A DNA stretch of 64,000 bases. Origin: CAZUGO01 sp964619935. GTDB taxonomy: Bacteria > Planctomycetota > Phycisphaerae > UBA1845 > CAIVHJ01. Positions 28,101 to 36,589 of the stretch are shown piece by piece (position 1 is the stretch's first letter; each line of letters starts with the position of its first letter). The notes under the pieces were generated by a model. That model worked only from the letters and a program-made list of their open reading frames with translations. It ran no database searches and was not told where the DNA came from. The stretch covers positions 95,457 through 159,456 of the forward strand of contig CAZUGO010000100.1 of assembly GCA_964619935.1 (NCBI GenBank). The letters are read 5' to 3'. The position numbers and the translations under genes are program-made.

Positions 28101-29613
28101 CCAGCACGATGTCCTGGGTGGGGGTCATGATCGGCGATCCGCTGGACGGCCCGAAGATGTTGTTGGTCGAGAGCATCAGGGTGTGGGTCTCGACCTGGGC
28201 CTCGATGGACAGCGGCAGGTGCACGGCCATCTGGTCCCCGTCGAAGTCGGCGTTGAAGCCCTTGCAGACCAGCGGGTGCACCCGGATGGCGTTGCCTTCG
28301 ACCAGCACCGGCTCGAAGGCCTGGATGCCCATGCGGTGCAGCGTCGGGGCCCGGTTGAGCAGCACCGGATGCTGGTAGATGACCTCTTCCAGGATGTCCC
28401 AGATTTCCTGATCGCGGCGTTCCAGCATTTTCTTGGCCGACTTGATGGTGTCGGCCAGCCCGCGTTCCTTGAGCTTGCGGATGATAAACGGCTGGAACAG
28501 CTCCAGGGCGATCTTCTTGGGCAGACCGCACTGGTTGAGCTTGAGATCGGGGCCGACCACGATCACCGAACGTGCGGAGTAGTCCACGCGCTTGCCGAGC
28601 AGGTTCTCACGGAAGCGGCCTTGCTTGCCCTTGATCATGTCCGTCAGCGACTTCAGCGGGCGGTTGGATGAGCCCAGCACCGGCCGCCGGCAGCGGCCGT
28701 TGTCGAACAGGGCATCGACGGCCTGCTGCAACATGCGCTTTTCGTTGCGGATGATGACTTCCGGTGCGTTGAGGTCCACCAGCTTCTTGAGGCGGTTATT
28801 GCGGTTGATGATCCGGCGGTAGAGGTCGTTGAGGTCGCTGGTGGCGAAGTTGCCGCTTTCGAGCAGCACCAGCGGCCGCAGGTCGGGCGGGATCACCGGG
28901 ATGACTTCCATGACCATCCACTCGGCCTGGTTGTCGGATTGCCGCAGGGCCTCGATGATCTTGAGCCGCTTGGTCAGGTCCTTGGTCTTCTGCTTGCTGT
29001 TGGTCTTGGCGATGGCGTCATGCAGCTCGATGGAGATGGCCTGCAGGTCCAGCGCCATCAGCAGTTCGCGGACCGCCTCGGCGCCCATGCCGGCCTTGAA
29101 GTTGCCCGAGCCGTACTTGTCGCAGGCCGCTCGAAAATCCTCTTCGGTGAGCACCTGGCGGTAGGTCAGCGGGGTCTCGCCGGGGTCGACCACCACGTAA
29201 TCCTGGAAGTAGATGATCTTCTCCAGCTCCGTGGTCTTCATGTTCAGCAGGGCACCCAGCCGCGAAGGCATGGCCTTGAAGAACCAGATGTGCACCACCG
29301 GCGCGGCCAGGTTGATATGGCCCATGCGCTTGCGGCGGACGCGGGAGTGGGTGACCTTGACCTGGCAGCGGTCGCAGATGATGCCCTTGTGCTTGGTGCC
29401 TTTGTACTTGCCGCAGGCACACTCCCAGTCGCGCTCCGGTCCGAAGATCCGTTCGCAGAACAGCCCGTCTTTTTCAGGGCGGTAGGTGCGATAGTTGATG
29501 GTCTCCGGTTTCTTGACTTCGCCAAATGACCAGCTCCGGATGTCGTTCGGCGATGCCAGCGTGATCTTCACGCTGCCGTAGTCATTGATCCGATCGTAGA
29601 TGTTCTCAGCCAT
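25177..29613 (-). CDS. rpoC: RNA polymerase subunit beta-prime
   Basis: A 1478-residue, full-length catalytic subunit of RNA polymerase. The first zinc site is C65, C67, C80 and C83, and the active-site magnesium motif NADFDGDQM is at 454-462. The second zinc cluster ([14 protein letters not shown]) and the trigger-loop region ([23 protein letters not shown]) are present. It is the last gene of the operon, 41 bases after the GNAT gene, and is followed by a strong terminator. The ATG at 29613 gives the standard N-terminus ([17 protein letters not shown]). The acidic tail after position 1290 varies between phyla. Confidence 0.99.
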   Translation of the reverse strand: [1478 protein letters not shown]

Positions 29614-29654
29614 GACGTTTCAGGTCCTTTCAGGGGTTGCGGCTTTGCAACCGG

Positions 29655-30134
29655 TCATGTCGTTTGAGACCCGGCGGCGGCGATTCGGCCGGGGTTCATC
29701 TGCATGGCGACCAGTCCGGGCGCCCGGCGGAAGCCCAACTCTTCACAGAAGTCGACTTCGGTGCCGTAGGCGGTGGCGTCGATGCGTTCGACGCCGTAGT
29801 CGACCAGCGACTTCAGAATCCGCAGGGCGATTTCCCGGGCGATACCGTTTTCGTCGTGCTCGATGCGTCCGTCCTGCCGGGTGATGGCCGCCGGTCCCTG
29901 GTAATCGGGATCCAGCTTGCACTCGGTGAGGTATCCGATCACGCCGTCGGTGACCCCGCGGCCGACGCCGATCAGCTTGCCGGCGGCCCGGGCGGTGACA
30001 AAGCAGTGGCTGCTGTGCAGCATGCGCTCCAGCGTCTGGCGGTCGGCCCGGGTGCTGTGGTGCTGCCGGGCGTAGAAGTCCAGCAACTCCTGGGGGTCGA
30101 CGTGATCGGTCAATTGATATTCGATTGCCGTCAT
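29655..30134 (-). CDS. GNAT-family acetyltransferase-like protein between rpoB and rpoC
   Basis: A 159-residue protein with a compact GNAT fold: an N-terminal helix pair, central strands (HCFVTARAAGKLIGVGRGV), a helix GIAREIALRILKSLVDYG, and the C-terminal pattern DFCEELGFRRAPGLVAM that ends many GNAT domains. The usual Q/RxxGxG/A acetyl-CoA loop is not clearly conserved, so activity is uncertain. It lies 23 bases after rpoB and 41 before rpoC on the same strand, so it is transcribed with them. The ATG at 30134 has GGAG six bases upstream. Acetylation of the transcription or translation machinery is a tempting guess with no direct support. Confidence 0.72.
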   Translation of the reverse strand: MTAIEYQLTDHVDPQELLDFYARQHHSTRADRQTLERMLHSSHCFVTARAAGKLIGVGRGVTDGVIGYLTECKLDPDYQGPAAITRQDGRIEHDENGIAREIALRILKSLVDYGVERIDATAYGTEVDFCEELGFRRAPGLVAMQMNPGRIAAAGSQTT

Positions 30135-30157
30135 GATCCGCTCCGGCGGGGGCTGCC

Positions 30158-33100
30158 TTAGAAGCCCGCCACCCGCTTCTTCTCGAGCTGGATGTTCATG
30201 CCCAGTCCCTTGATTTCGTTGCACAACACGTCGAACGATACCGGCGTGCCGGCCTCCAGCAGGTTCTGGCCTTTGACCATCGACTCGTAGATCTTGGTGC
30301 GGCCCTCGACGTCGTCGCTCTTGACGGTCAGCAGTTCCTGGAGCACGTAGGACGCGCCGTAGGCCTCCAGCCCCCAGACTTCCATTTCACCGAAGCGCTG
30401 GCCGCCGGTGCGGGCCTTGCCGCCGAGCGGCTGCTGGGTGATCAGGCTGTAGGGGCCGGTGGATCGGGCGTGGATCTTGTCGTCGACCAGGTGGTGCAGT
30501 TTCATCATGTAAATGAAGCCGACCGTGACCAGTTGATCAAACGGTTCGCCGGTGCGGCCGTCAAAGAGTCGCACCTTGCCGCCGCGCGGCATCTGGGCCA
30601 GGATCTGCTGGGTGCGGCCGGCACTGCGAATGGTCTCGAGGTCGGCGCAGCGCTCCCGGACCCGGACGTTGGCCTGCTGGATGAGTTCCAGGATTTCGGC
30701 CTCGCGGGCCCCATCGAACACCGGCGTGACCGCCTGGAAGCCCAGGATGTGCGCGGCCCAGCCCAGGTGGGTCTCCAGGATCTGGCCGACGTTCATACGT
30801 GAGGGTACGCCCAGGGGGTTGAGCACGATGTCGATCGGCGTGCCGTCCTCCAGGAACGGCATGTCTTCTTCCGGCAGGATCCGGGCGATGACGCCCTTGT
30901 TGCCGTGGCGGCCGGCCATCTTGTCGCCGACCGACAACTGTCGTTTGGAGGCGACGTAGACCTTGACCATTTCGAGCACGCCGGACGGCAGTTCGTCGCC
31001 CCGTTTCATCTGGGCGATCTTGCGGTCGCGCTCCTCGATGAGTTCCTTGATCTTGGGCCAGTACTTGTCGGCGACCTTCAGCACCACCTCGCGGCTGTCG
31101 GCCTGCCTGACCCACTTGACGTCGCGACTCTTGACCAGTTCGATCAGCGACTCGATCTGCTCCATGATCACTTCGTGGATGTCGCTCTTGCCGATTTTCT
31201 GGCGGGTGCTGGGGTCGACGATGGCCTCTTCCAATTGGCGTTCCATCTCCTCGCACAGGGTGCGGAAGACGTCCATCAGCTTCTGGTCGCAATGCTCCTT
31301 GAATTCCTTGATGTCGCCGCTGAGGGTCTTCTTCTGGTCGTCGGTCATGTGCATGCGCCGCGAGAACCGTTTGGCCCCGATGACGATGCCTTCCTCACCG
31401 GAGGGCAGTTCCAGGGAGTCGTTCTTCACGTCTTCGCCGGCCCGGCCGAAGATGGCGTGCAGCAACTTCTCTTCGGGCGACAGTTCGCTCTTGGACTTGG
31501 GGCTGACCTTGCCGACCAGGATGTCGCCCGGGCCCACCCGCGTTCCGATGCGCACGATGCCGTTCTCGTCCAGGTTCCGCAGGGCTTTCTCGGAGACGTT
31601 GGGGATGTCGCGGGTGAATTCTTCGCGGCCCAGTTTGGTCTCGCGGATTTCGACTTCGTACTCGTCGATGTGGATGCTGGTGTAGGTGTCGTGCTTCACC
31701 AGCCGCTGGCTGACCAGGATGGCATCCTCGAAGTTGTAGCCGTCGAAGGTCATGAATGCGACCAGGATATTCTTGCCCAGGGCCAGTTCGCCTTCGGTGG
31801 TGGCCGGTCCGTCCGCGATGATCTGCCCGGTCTTGACCTTGTCACCCGGCTTGACCAGCGGCGTCTGGTTCAGGCAGGTCCGCTCGTTGAGGCCCTGGAA
31901 CTTCCGCAGCACGTATTCGTTGGTGTCGTTGATGACGATCCGCAGGGCGTCGACGTAGGTCACGGTGCCGTTGCGGTCGGCCCGGATGACCATGCCGCTG
32001 TTCTCGGCCACGACCCGCTCCATCCCGGTGGCGCATACCGGCGGGGCGGTCCGCAGCAGCGGCACGGCCTGGCGCTGCATGTTGGAGCCCATCAGGGCCC
32101 GGTTGGCGTCGTCATGCTCCAGGAAGGGGATCAGCGCCGCGGACACCCCGACCACCTGCTTGGGTGAGATGTCGACGTGGGTGATGTCCTCCTTCCTGAC
32201 CTGCGACAGCTCGCCATGGTGCCGGACCACCACCAGGTCCTTGTCGATGTGGCCGTTGCCGCGGGCCAGGGCGTCGGGCGGAGCCAGGGTCAAGCGCATC
32301 TCCTCGTCGGCCCGCAACTCCACCACCTGATCGTTGACCTTCCCGCCCTTGACCGTGCGGTACGGCGTGATCAGGAAACCGTACTCGTCGATCTTGGAGT
32401 AGATGCTCAGCGAGGCGATCAGCCCAATGTTGGTGCCTTCCGGCGACTCGATGGGGCAAATCCGGCCGTAGTGCGAAATGTGCACGTCCCGGACCTCGAA
32501 CCCGGCCCGCTTGCGGTTGAGCCCGCCGGGTCCCAGGGCCGACAGCCGCCGCTCGTGGGTCAACTGGCTCAGCGGGTTGGTCTGATCGACCACCTGCGAC
32601 AACTCGCCGCGGCCGAAGAAAAAGTCGATGCTGGAACTGACCGACTTGCTGTTGACCAGCTCGGCGATGCGGCCCAGTTGGTCGGGATCCTTCAGGCTCA
32701 TGCGCTCCTGGACGGTCCGGCGCAGCTTGAGGAATCCCTTGCGCAGTTCATCACCGGCCAGCTCGTCGATGGTCCGCAGCCGGCGGTTGCCCAGATGATC
32801 GATGTCGTCGACTTCGAACTTGGCATCGCCGGTCCGCAGCAGCAGCAGGTACTTCAGCGAGTTGATGAAGTCCTCGACCCGCAGGGTCATGATCTCTTCG
32901 GGGACCTGCTGTTCGAACTTGCGGTTCAGGCGGAAGCGCCCGACCTTGCCCAGGCGGTAGCGGTTTTCGTCGTAGAACTTCTCGGTGAACAGCTTCTTGG
33001 CCTTGTCCAATTGCGGCGGGTTGCCCGGCCGCAGTCGGCTGTAGATCTTGAGCAGGGCATCTTCGTGCGTTCGGGAGCTGTCGGCGGCGATGGTGTTCAG

Positions 33101-33937
33101 GATGATCGGATCGCCGACCTTCTCGATGACCTCGACCTGCTTGAGGTGCAGGTCCTGGATGCGGCTGACCGCGTCTCCGATCTGGCAGCCGGCCCGGACG
33201 ATCTCCTCGCCGGTTTCGGGATCGATGACGCCGGAGACCACATAGAGGTCCGGCTTGAGCGCCGCGGGCTTGATGCTCTTGGTCTGGTAGAACTTGCGGA
33301 TGATCTGCTCATCGACGCCGTACTGCTCGTCCATGGCGCGCAGGAAGGAGGTCGCGGCGATCTTGCTGGACTGGTCGATGCGTACGGCCAGGAGGTCTTT
33401 CTTGGTGACGTTGATCTCGATCCAACTGCCGCGCTCCGGGATGATCCGGCAGGCGTGCAGGGCGCGGTCGCCTTCGGCTTGCTCCTTGATGAAGTCGACC
33501 CCCGGCGAGCGGTGCAACTGCGACACGATGACCCGTTCGGCGCCGTTGATGATGAACTCGCCGCCGCCGATCATGATCGGCATCTCGCCGAGGTAGATCA
33601 GGTCCTCGTGGATCTCGTCCTTGTCCTTGCGGATCAGCCGCACGTGGATGCGAAAGGGCATGCCGTAGGTCAGCCGCAATTCCCGGCATTCGTCGGGCGT
33701 GTAGCGCGGCTTGCCCAGTTCGTAGTCGAGGTAGTCCAGCTTCATGTTGCCGTCATAGCTCTCGATGGGGAAGACCTCCCTGAGCAGCGCCTCGAGCCCC
33801 ATGGCGATCCGCTTCTTGGGGTGCACTTCAATCTGCAGGAAGCGGCCATAAGAGACCTGTTGGATGTCGATGAGGTTGGGGATGGGCAGGGCGTCGCCCA
33901 CCTTGGAAAAATTACGGATGGATTCGAATACGGGCAT
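30158..33937 (-). CDS. rpoB: RNA polymerase subunit beta
   Basis: A 1259-residue, full-length beta subunit. The rifampicin-site region (GELSQVVDQTNPLSQLTHER) keeps the key Q, D, H and S residues, while the positions matching E. coli F514 and M515 are both Val. Later landmarks are GFNYEDA-like GYNFEDAILVS, KMAGRHGNKGVI and GGKARTGGQRFGEMEVWGLEAYGA. The ATG at 33937 (MPVFESIRNFSKVG) has GAGAGGG upstream and was preferred to the codon at 33955. It follows rplL after 319 bases. Confidence 0.99.
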   Translation of the reverse strand: MPVFESIRNFSKVGDALPIPNLIDIQQVSYGRFLQIEVHPKKRIAMGLEALLREVFPIESYDGNMKLDYLDYELGKPRYTPDECRELRLTYGMPFRIHVRLIRKDKDEIHEDLIYLGEMPIMIGGGEFIINGAERVIVSQLHRSPGVDFIKEQAEGDRALHACRIIPERGSWIEINVTKKDLLAVRIDQSSKIAATSFLRAMDEQYGVDEQIIRKFYQTKSIKPAALKPDLYVVSGVIDPETGEEIVRAGCQIGDAVSRIQDLHLKQVEVIEKVGDPIILNTIAADSSRTHEDALLKIYSRLRPGNPPQLDKAKKLFTEKFYDENRYRLGKVGRFRLNRKFEQQVPEEIMTLRVEDFINSLKYLLLLRTGDAKFEVDDIDHLGNRRLRTIDELAGDELRKGFLKLRRTVQERMSLKDPDQLGRIAELVNSKSVSSSIDFFFGRGELSQVVDQTNPLSQLTHERRLSALGPGGLNRKRAGFEVRDVHISHYGRICPIESPEGTNIGLIASLSIYSKIDEYGFLITPYRTVKGGKVNDQVVELRADEEMRLTLAPPDALARGNGHIDKDLVVVRHHGELSQVRKEDITHVDISPKQVVGVSAALIPFLEHDDANRALMGSNMQRQAVPLLRTAPPVCATGMERVVAENSGMVIRADRNGTVTYVDALRIVINDTNEYVLRKFQGLNERTCLNQTPLVKPGDKVKTGQIIADGPATTEGELALGKNILVAFMTFDGYNFEDAILVSQRLVKHDTYTSIHIDEYEVEIRETKLGREEFTRDIPNVSEKALRNLDENGIVRIGTRVGPGDILVGKVSPKSKSELSPEEKLLHAIFGRAGEDVKNDSLELPSGEEGIVIGAKRFSRRMHMTDDQKKTLSGDIKEFKEHCDQKLMDVFRTLCEEMERQLEEAIVDPSTRQKIGKSDIHEVIMEQIESLIELVKSRDVKWVRQADSREVVLKVADKYWPKIKELIEERDRKIAQMKRGDELPSGVLEMVKVYVASKRQLSVGDKMAGRHGNKGVIARILPEEDMPFLEDGTPIDIVLNPLGVPSRMNVGQILETHLGWAAHILGFQAVTPVFDGAREAEILELIQQANVRVRERCADLETIRSAGRTQQILAQMPRGGKVRLFDGRTGEPFDQLVTVGFIYMMKLHHLVDDKIHARSTGPYSLITQQPLGGKARTGGQRFGEMEVWGLEAYGASYVLQELLTVKSDDVEGRTKIYESMVKGQNLLEAGTPVSFDVLCNEIKGLGMNIQLEKKRVAGF

Positions 33938-34256
33938 GCGGATTGACCCTCTCACGAAGACTGCCGCTGCGGCTCAACCCCCTCCAACGACGACCGCGGC
34001 GCGCCGGCGGATCCGATGCCGGGGGCAGCGCTGTGGAATGGGCGAAGCGCGCGTGCCGTCATGGATTTCCTTCGGCGGCGGTCGAAGCGATGGTTGCGGC
34101 TGACTGCCTTTGGGACACTCCAATCCCAACCGGGCCATCCGTTCGAGCGGTGGTCCCGACGACGCCGCCCGATCCCGCCCGGTAGTGACGGGGCTATTAG
34201 AATGTTGGAGGCCGCCGTCCGCCCGCCGGGGGGGGGTCCGGACGGCGGGCTGATGT
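33938..34256. other. rplL-rpoB intergenic region
   Basis: 319 bases without a gene. It contains a 10-bp hairpin at 34212-34248 close after rplL (listed separately) and GC-rich sequence up to the rpoB ribosome binding site. In E. coli this position holds an attenuator and an RNase III site. Confidence 0.5.
34212..34248 (-). promoter_or_regulatory. hairpin after rplL, possible attenuator or processing site
   Basis: CCGCCGTCCG pairs perfectly with CGGACGGCGG around a 17-base loop containing a C run, 9 bases after the rplL stop on the minus strand. No T tract follows, so a full intrinsic terminator is unlikely. Partial attenuation or RNA processing that sets the rplL to rpoB ratio is inference. 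Confidence 0.4.
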
Positions 34257-34673
34257 CTACTTGAGTTCCACCGCGGCGCCGGCCTCCTCGAGTTCCTTGC
34301 GCAGGCTCTCGGCCTCGGCCTTGGGCAGCCCTTGCTTGACCGCCTTGGGGGCCGAGTCGACCAGCTCCTTGGCCTCCTTGAGGCCCAGGCCGGTGGCGGC
34401 CCGCACGACCTTGATGACCTGGATCTTCTTGTCGCCGGCCGCGGTCAACACCACGTCGAAGGAATCCTTTTCGGCCGCGGCTTCGCCTTCGCCGGCAGCG
34501 GCCCCGGCGGCCATGATCACGGCGCCACCGCCGGCCGGCTCGATGCCGTGAACTTCCTTGAGACAGTCGACGACCGCCTGGGCGTCCTTGACGCTGAGAC
34601 TGACCAGCCGGTCGCACAGGTCGGTGATTTCCTGGGTGAATGTCTTTGCCGGAGCTTCTGCTGTGTCTGCCAT
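34257..34673 (-). CDS. rplL: ribosomal protein bL12 (L7/L12)
   Basis: A 138-residue protein, slightly longer than the usual 120-128. It has an N-terminal dimer region, an Ala/Gly/Glu-rich hinge (about 50-70) and the conserved C-terminal factor-binding domain (KIQVIKVVRAATGLGLKEAK, ending GAAVELK). It forms the flexible stalk that recruits GTPase factors. The ATG at 34673 has GGAAGGA upstream; the longer open frame further upstream is not coding. It follows rplJ after 131 bases. Confidence 0.98.
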   Translation of the reverse strand: MADTAEAPAKTFTQEITDLCDRLVSLSVKDAQAVVDCLKEVHGIEPAGGGAVIMAAGAAAGEGEAAAEKDSFDVVLTAAGDKKIQVIKVVRAATGLGLKEAKELVDSAPKAVKQGLPKAEAESLRKELEEAGAAVELK

Positions 34674-34804
34674 CGCTTGTTGTCCTTCCTTAACCAATCG
34701 GGGGATCAGTCTGATAGGCGAGACCCCGCTGGTCTCATTTAAGTCGCACGTGCGACCCAATCGGCGACTGATGGTGTCAGTCATTGCTTCAGTCGGCGGC
34801 CCTT

Positions 34805-35329
34805 TCAGGCGGCCTGCTTGTCCGGGTCGTCGATCATGGCCTTCAGGCAACCGGCAATCCGGCCGGCGGGGCCGCACAAGGCCCCGGCGATCTGGCGGCC
34901 GGGAGCGGCCAGCAGCATGGCGATGTCGCCCAGCAGTTCGGTCCTGCCCTTCATCTTGGACAGTTCCAGGACGCTGACCAGCGCCGGGTCGCCCTCGATG
35001 ATGCCCTGCTTGAGTTCGATCTGCTTGTGGCTCTTGGTCCAGCGGGCCAGCTCCTTGGCGATATCGGTGATCGCGGGGTCGCCGTACACCAAGGCGCACG
35101 GGCCTTCCAGGGATTTGGCCAGCGGCTCGAGCGGCCCGCCGCGGAACGCCCGGCGGGCCAGACTGTTCTTGACAATGTGCATGCGGATGGACTGCTTCTT
35201 GAGCGCCCCGCGCATGAGGTTGGTGCGGACCGCGTCCAGCTTGCTGATGTTGATGACGCAGGCACTGTGCACGCCGGCGCAGCGCTCGCGGAGGGTCTCG
35301 GTCATGAGGTCTTTGACAGGTTTGCTCAT
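34805..35329 (-). CDS. rplJ: ribosomal protein uL10
   Basis: A 174-residue protein of normal length that anchors the bL12 stalk to 23S rRNA. The N-terminal RNA-binding part includes HIVKNSLARRAF, and the C-terminal helix that binds bL12 dimers follows. It starts 12 bases after rplA, so there is no room for a separate L10 leader; regulation of rplJL must be within the operon. Confidence 0.97.
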   Translation of the reverse strand: MSKPVKDLMTETLRERCAGVHSACVINISKLDAVRTNLMRGALKKQSIRMHIVKNSLARRAFRGGPLEPLAKSLEGPCALVYGDPAITDIAKELARWTKSHKQIELKQGIIEGDPALVSVLELSKMKGRTELLGDIAMLLAAPGRQIAGALCGPAGRIAGCLKAMIDDPDKQAA

Positions 35330-35341
35330 GGGGGTTCCTCT

Positions 35342-36073
35342 CTAGCCAACCGCCAGGGTGACCGACGGGGTCATGGTCGCCGACAGGCAGACCCGCTTGA
35401 TGTACTGCCCCTTGGCGGCGGGGGGCTTGATCTTCTGGACGTGCGCGATGAATGCTTCGATGTTCTCGGCCAGGTCGCCGACGACAAAGCTGGCCTTGCC
35501 GACGACCACGTGCAGGTTGCCGCCGTCGTCATTGCGGTATTCCACCTTGCCGGCGGCGAACTCGCGAACCGTGGTGCCGATGTCCTTGGTGACGGTGCCG
35601 GACTTGGGGGTCGGCATCTTGCCGGTGGGTCCAAGGGTGCGGCCCAGTTTGCGGACTTTTCCCATGACCTCGGGGTTCTCGACGGCCACCGCCACGTCAA
35701 AGTCCATCCAGCCATTCTCGATGCGCTGCACCAAGTCATCGACGCCGACCTCGATGGCGCCGGCGGCCTTGGCGGCTTCCGCATCGGCGCCCTCACAGAA
35801 GGCGATGACCCGTTTGGCCTTGCCGATGCCCTTGGGAAAGGAGAACGATCCGCGAAGGGCCTGGTCGGCCTGCTTGGCATCGATGCCCAGGTGCACCACC
35901 AGTTCGACGGTCTGATCAAAGCCGGTACGCTTCCTGCCGCCCTTGTAGCCGCGGTCCGCGCCGACCCCGGCCATCTCCTTGACCCGCTTGATGCCTTCAT
36001 CGAGGGCCACCGGATCGCGCCGCGACGCCAGGGTCGCGGCCTGTTTGTTATATCGTACGCTGTGCTTCGGCAT
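35342..36073 (-). CDS. rplA: ribosomal protein uL1
   Basis: A 243-residue protein of normal length. The signature region is GRTLGPTGKMPTPKSGTV. It forms the L1 stalk of the large subunit and in many bacteria represses its own operon by binding mRNA. It follows rplK after 78 bases. Confidence 0.98.
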   Translation of the reverse strand: MPKHSVRYNKQAATLASRRDPVALDEGIKRVKEMAGVGADRGYKGGRKRTGFDQTVELVVHLGIDAKQADQALRGSFSFPKGIGKAKRVIAFCEGADAEAAKAAGAIEVGVDDLVQRIENGWMDFDVAVAVENPEVMGKVRKLGRTLGPTGKMPTPKSGTVTKDIGTTVREFAAGKVEYRNDDGGNLHVVVGKASFVVGDLAENIEAFIAHVQKIKPPAAKGQYIKRVCLSATMTPSVTLAVG

Positions 36074-36151
36074 GTCTGCCTCCCACTAAGTGTGACCCGT
36101 GGTCAGGTCTGTCCATGAACCAACGCGTGTGCCCGCCGCCCGCCCCGCGGG

Positions 36152-36580
36152 TCAACCCTCGAGGACGTCGATGCCCATCGAGCGGGCGGTCCCCATGATG
36201 ATGCGTGCGGCCCCGTCGAGATCGTGGGCGTTCAGATCGTTCAGTTTTCGCTGGGCGATCTCGCGGCAGTCGGCCGCCGTCACCGTGCCGACCTTGTCGC
36301 GATTGGGCACTCCGCTGCCCTTGGCGATGCCGGCCTTTTCCTTGAGCAACACCGCGGCCGGCGGACTCTTGACTTCGAAGGTGAAGCTCTTGTCCGAATA
36401 GACGGTGATCACCACCGGGACGATCATGCCGTTCAGTGCGGCGGTCTGGGCATTGAACTGCTGCACAAACTGGCCGATGTTGACGCCGTGCTGGCCCAGC
36501 GCCGGTCCGATCGGCGGCGCCGGCGTGGCCTGGCCTCCGGGGGCTTGAAGCTTGATCAGCGCTTTGATTTCCTTCGCCAT
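36152..36580 (-). CDS. rplK: ribosomal protein uL11
   Basis: A 142-residue protein. The N-terminal thiostrepton-site region APPIGPALGQHGVNI is intact, and the C-terminal RNA-binding signature around GTARSMGI is present. The start is ATG at 36580 with GAGG seven bases upstream; an adjoining GTG at 36583 is less likely. It follows nusG after 9 bases. Confidence 0.98.
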   Translation of the reverse strand: MAKEIKALIKLQAPGGQATPAPPIGPALGQHGVNIGQFVQQFNAQTAALNGMIVPVVITVYSDKSFTFEVKSPPAAVLLKEKAGIAKGSGVPNRDKVGTVTAADCREIAQRKLNDLNAHDLDGAARIIMGTARSMGIDVLEG

Positions 36581-36589
36581 CACTCAACC

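Noticed and set aside
32177..33946. Plus-strand open frame of 589 codons opposite rpoB
   Set aside because: Antisense shadow of rpoB due to high third-position GC.
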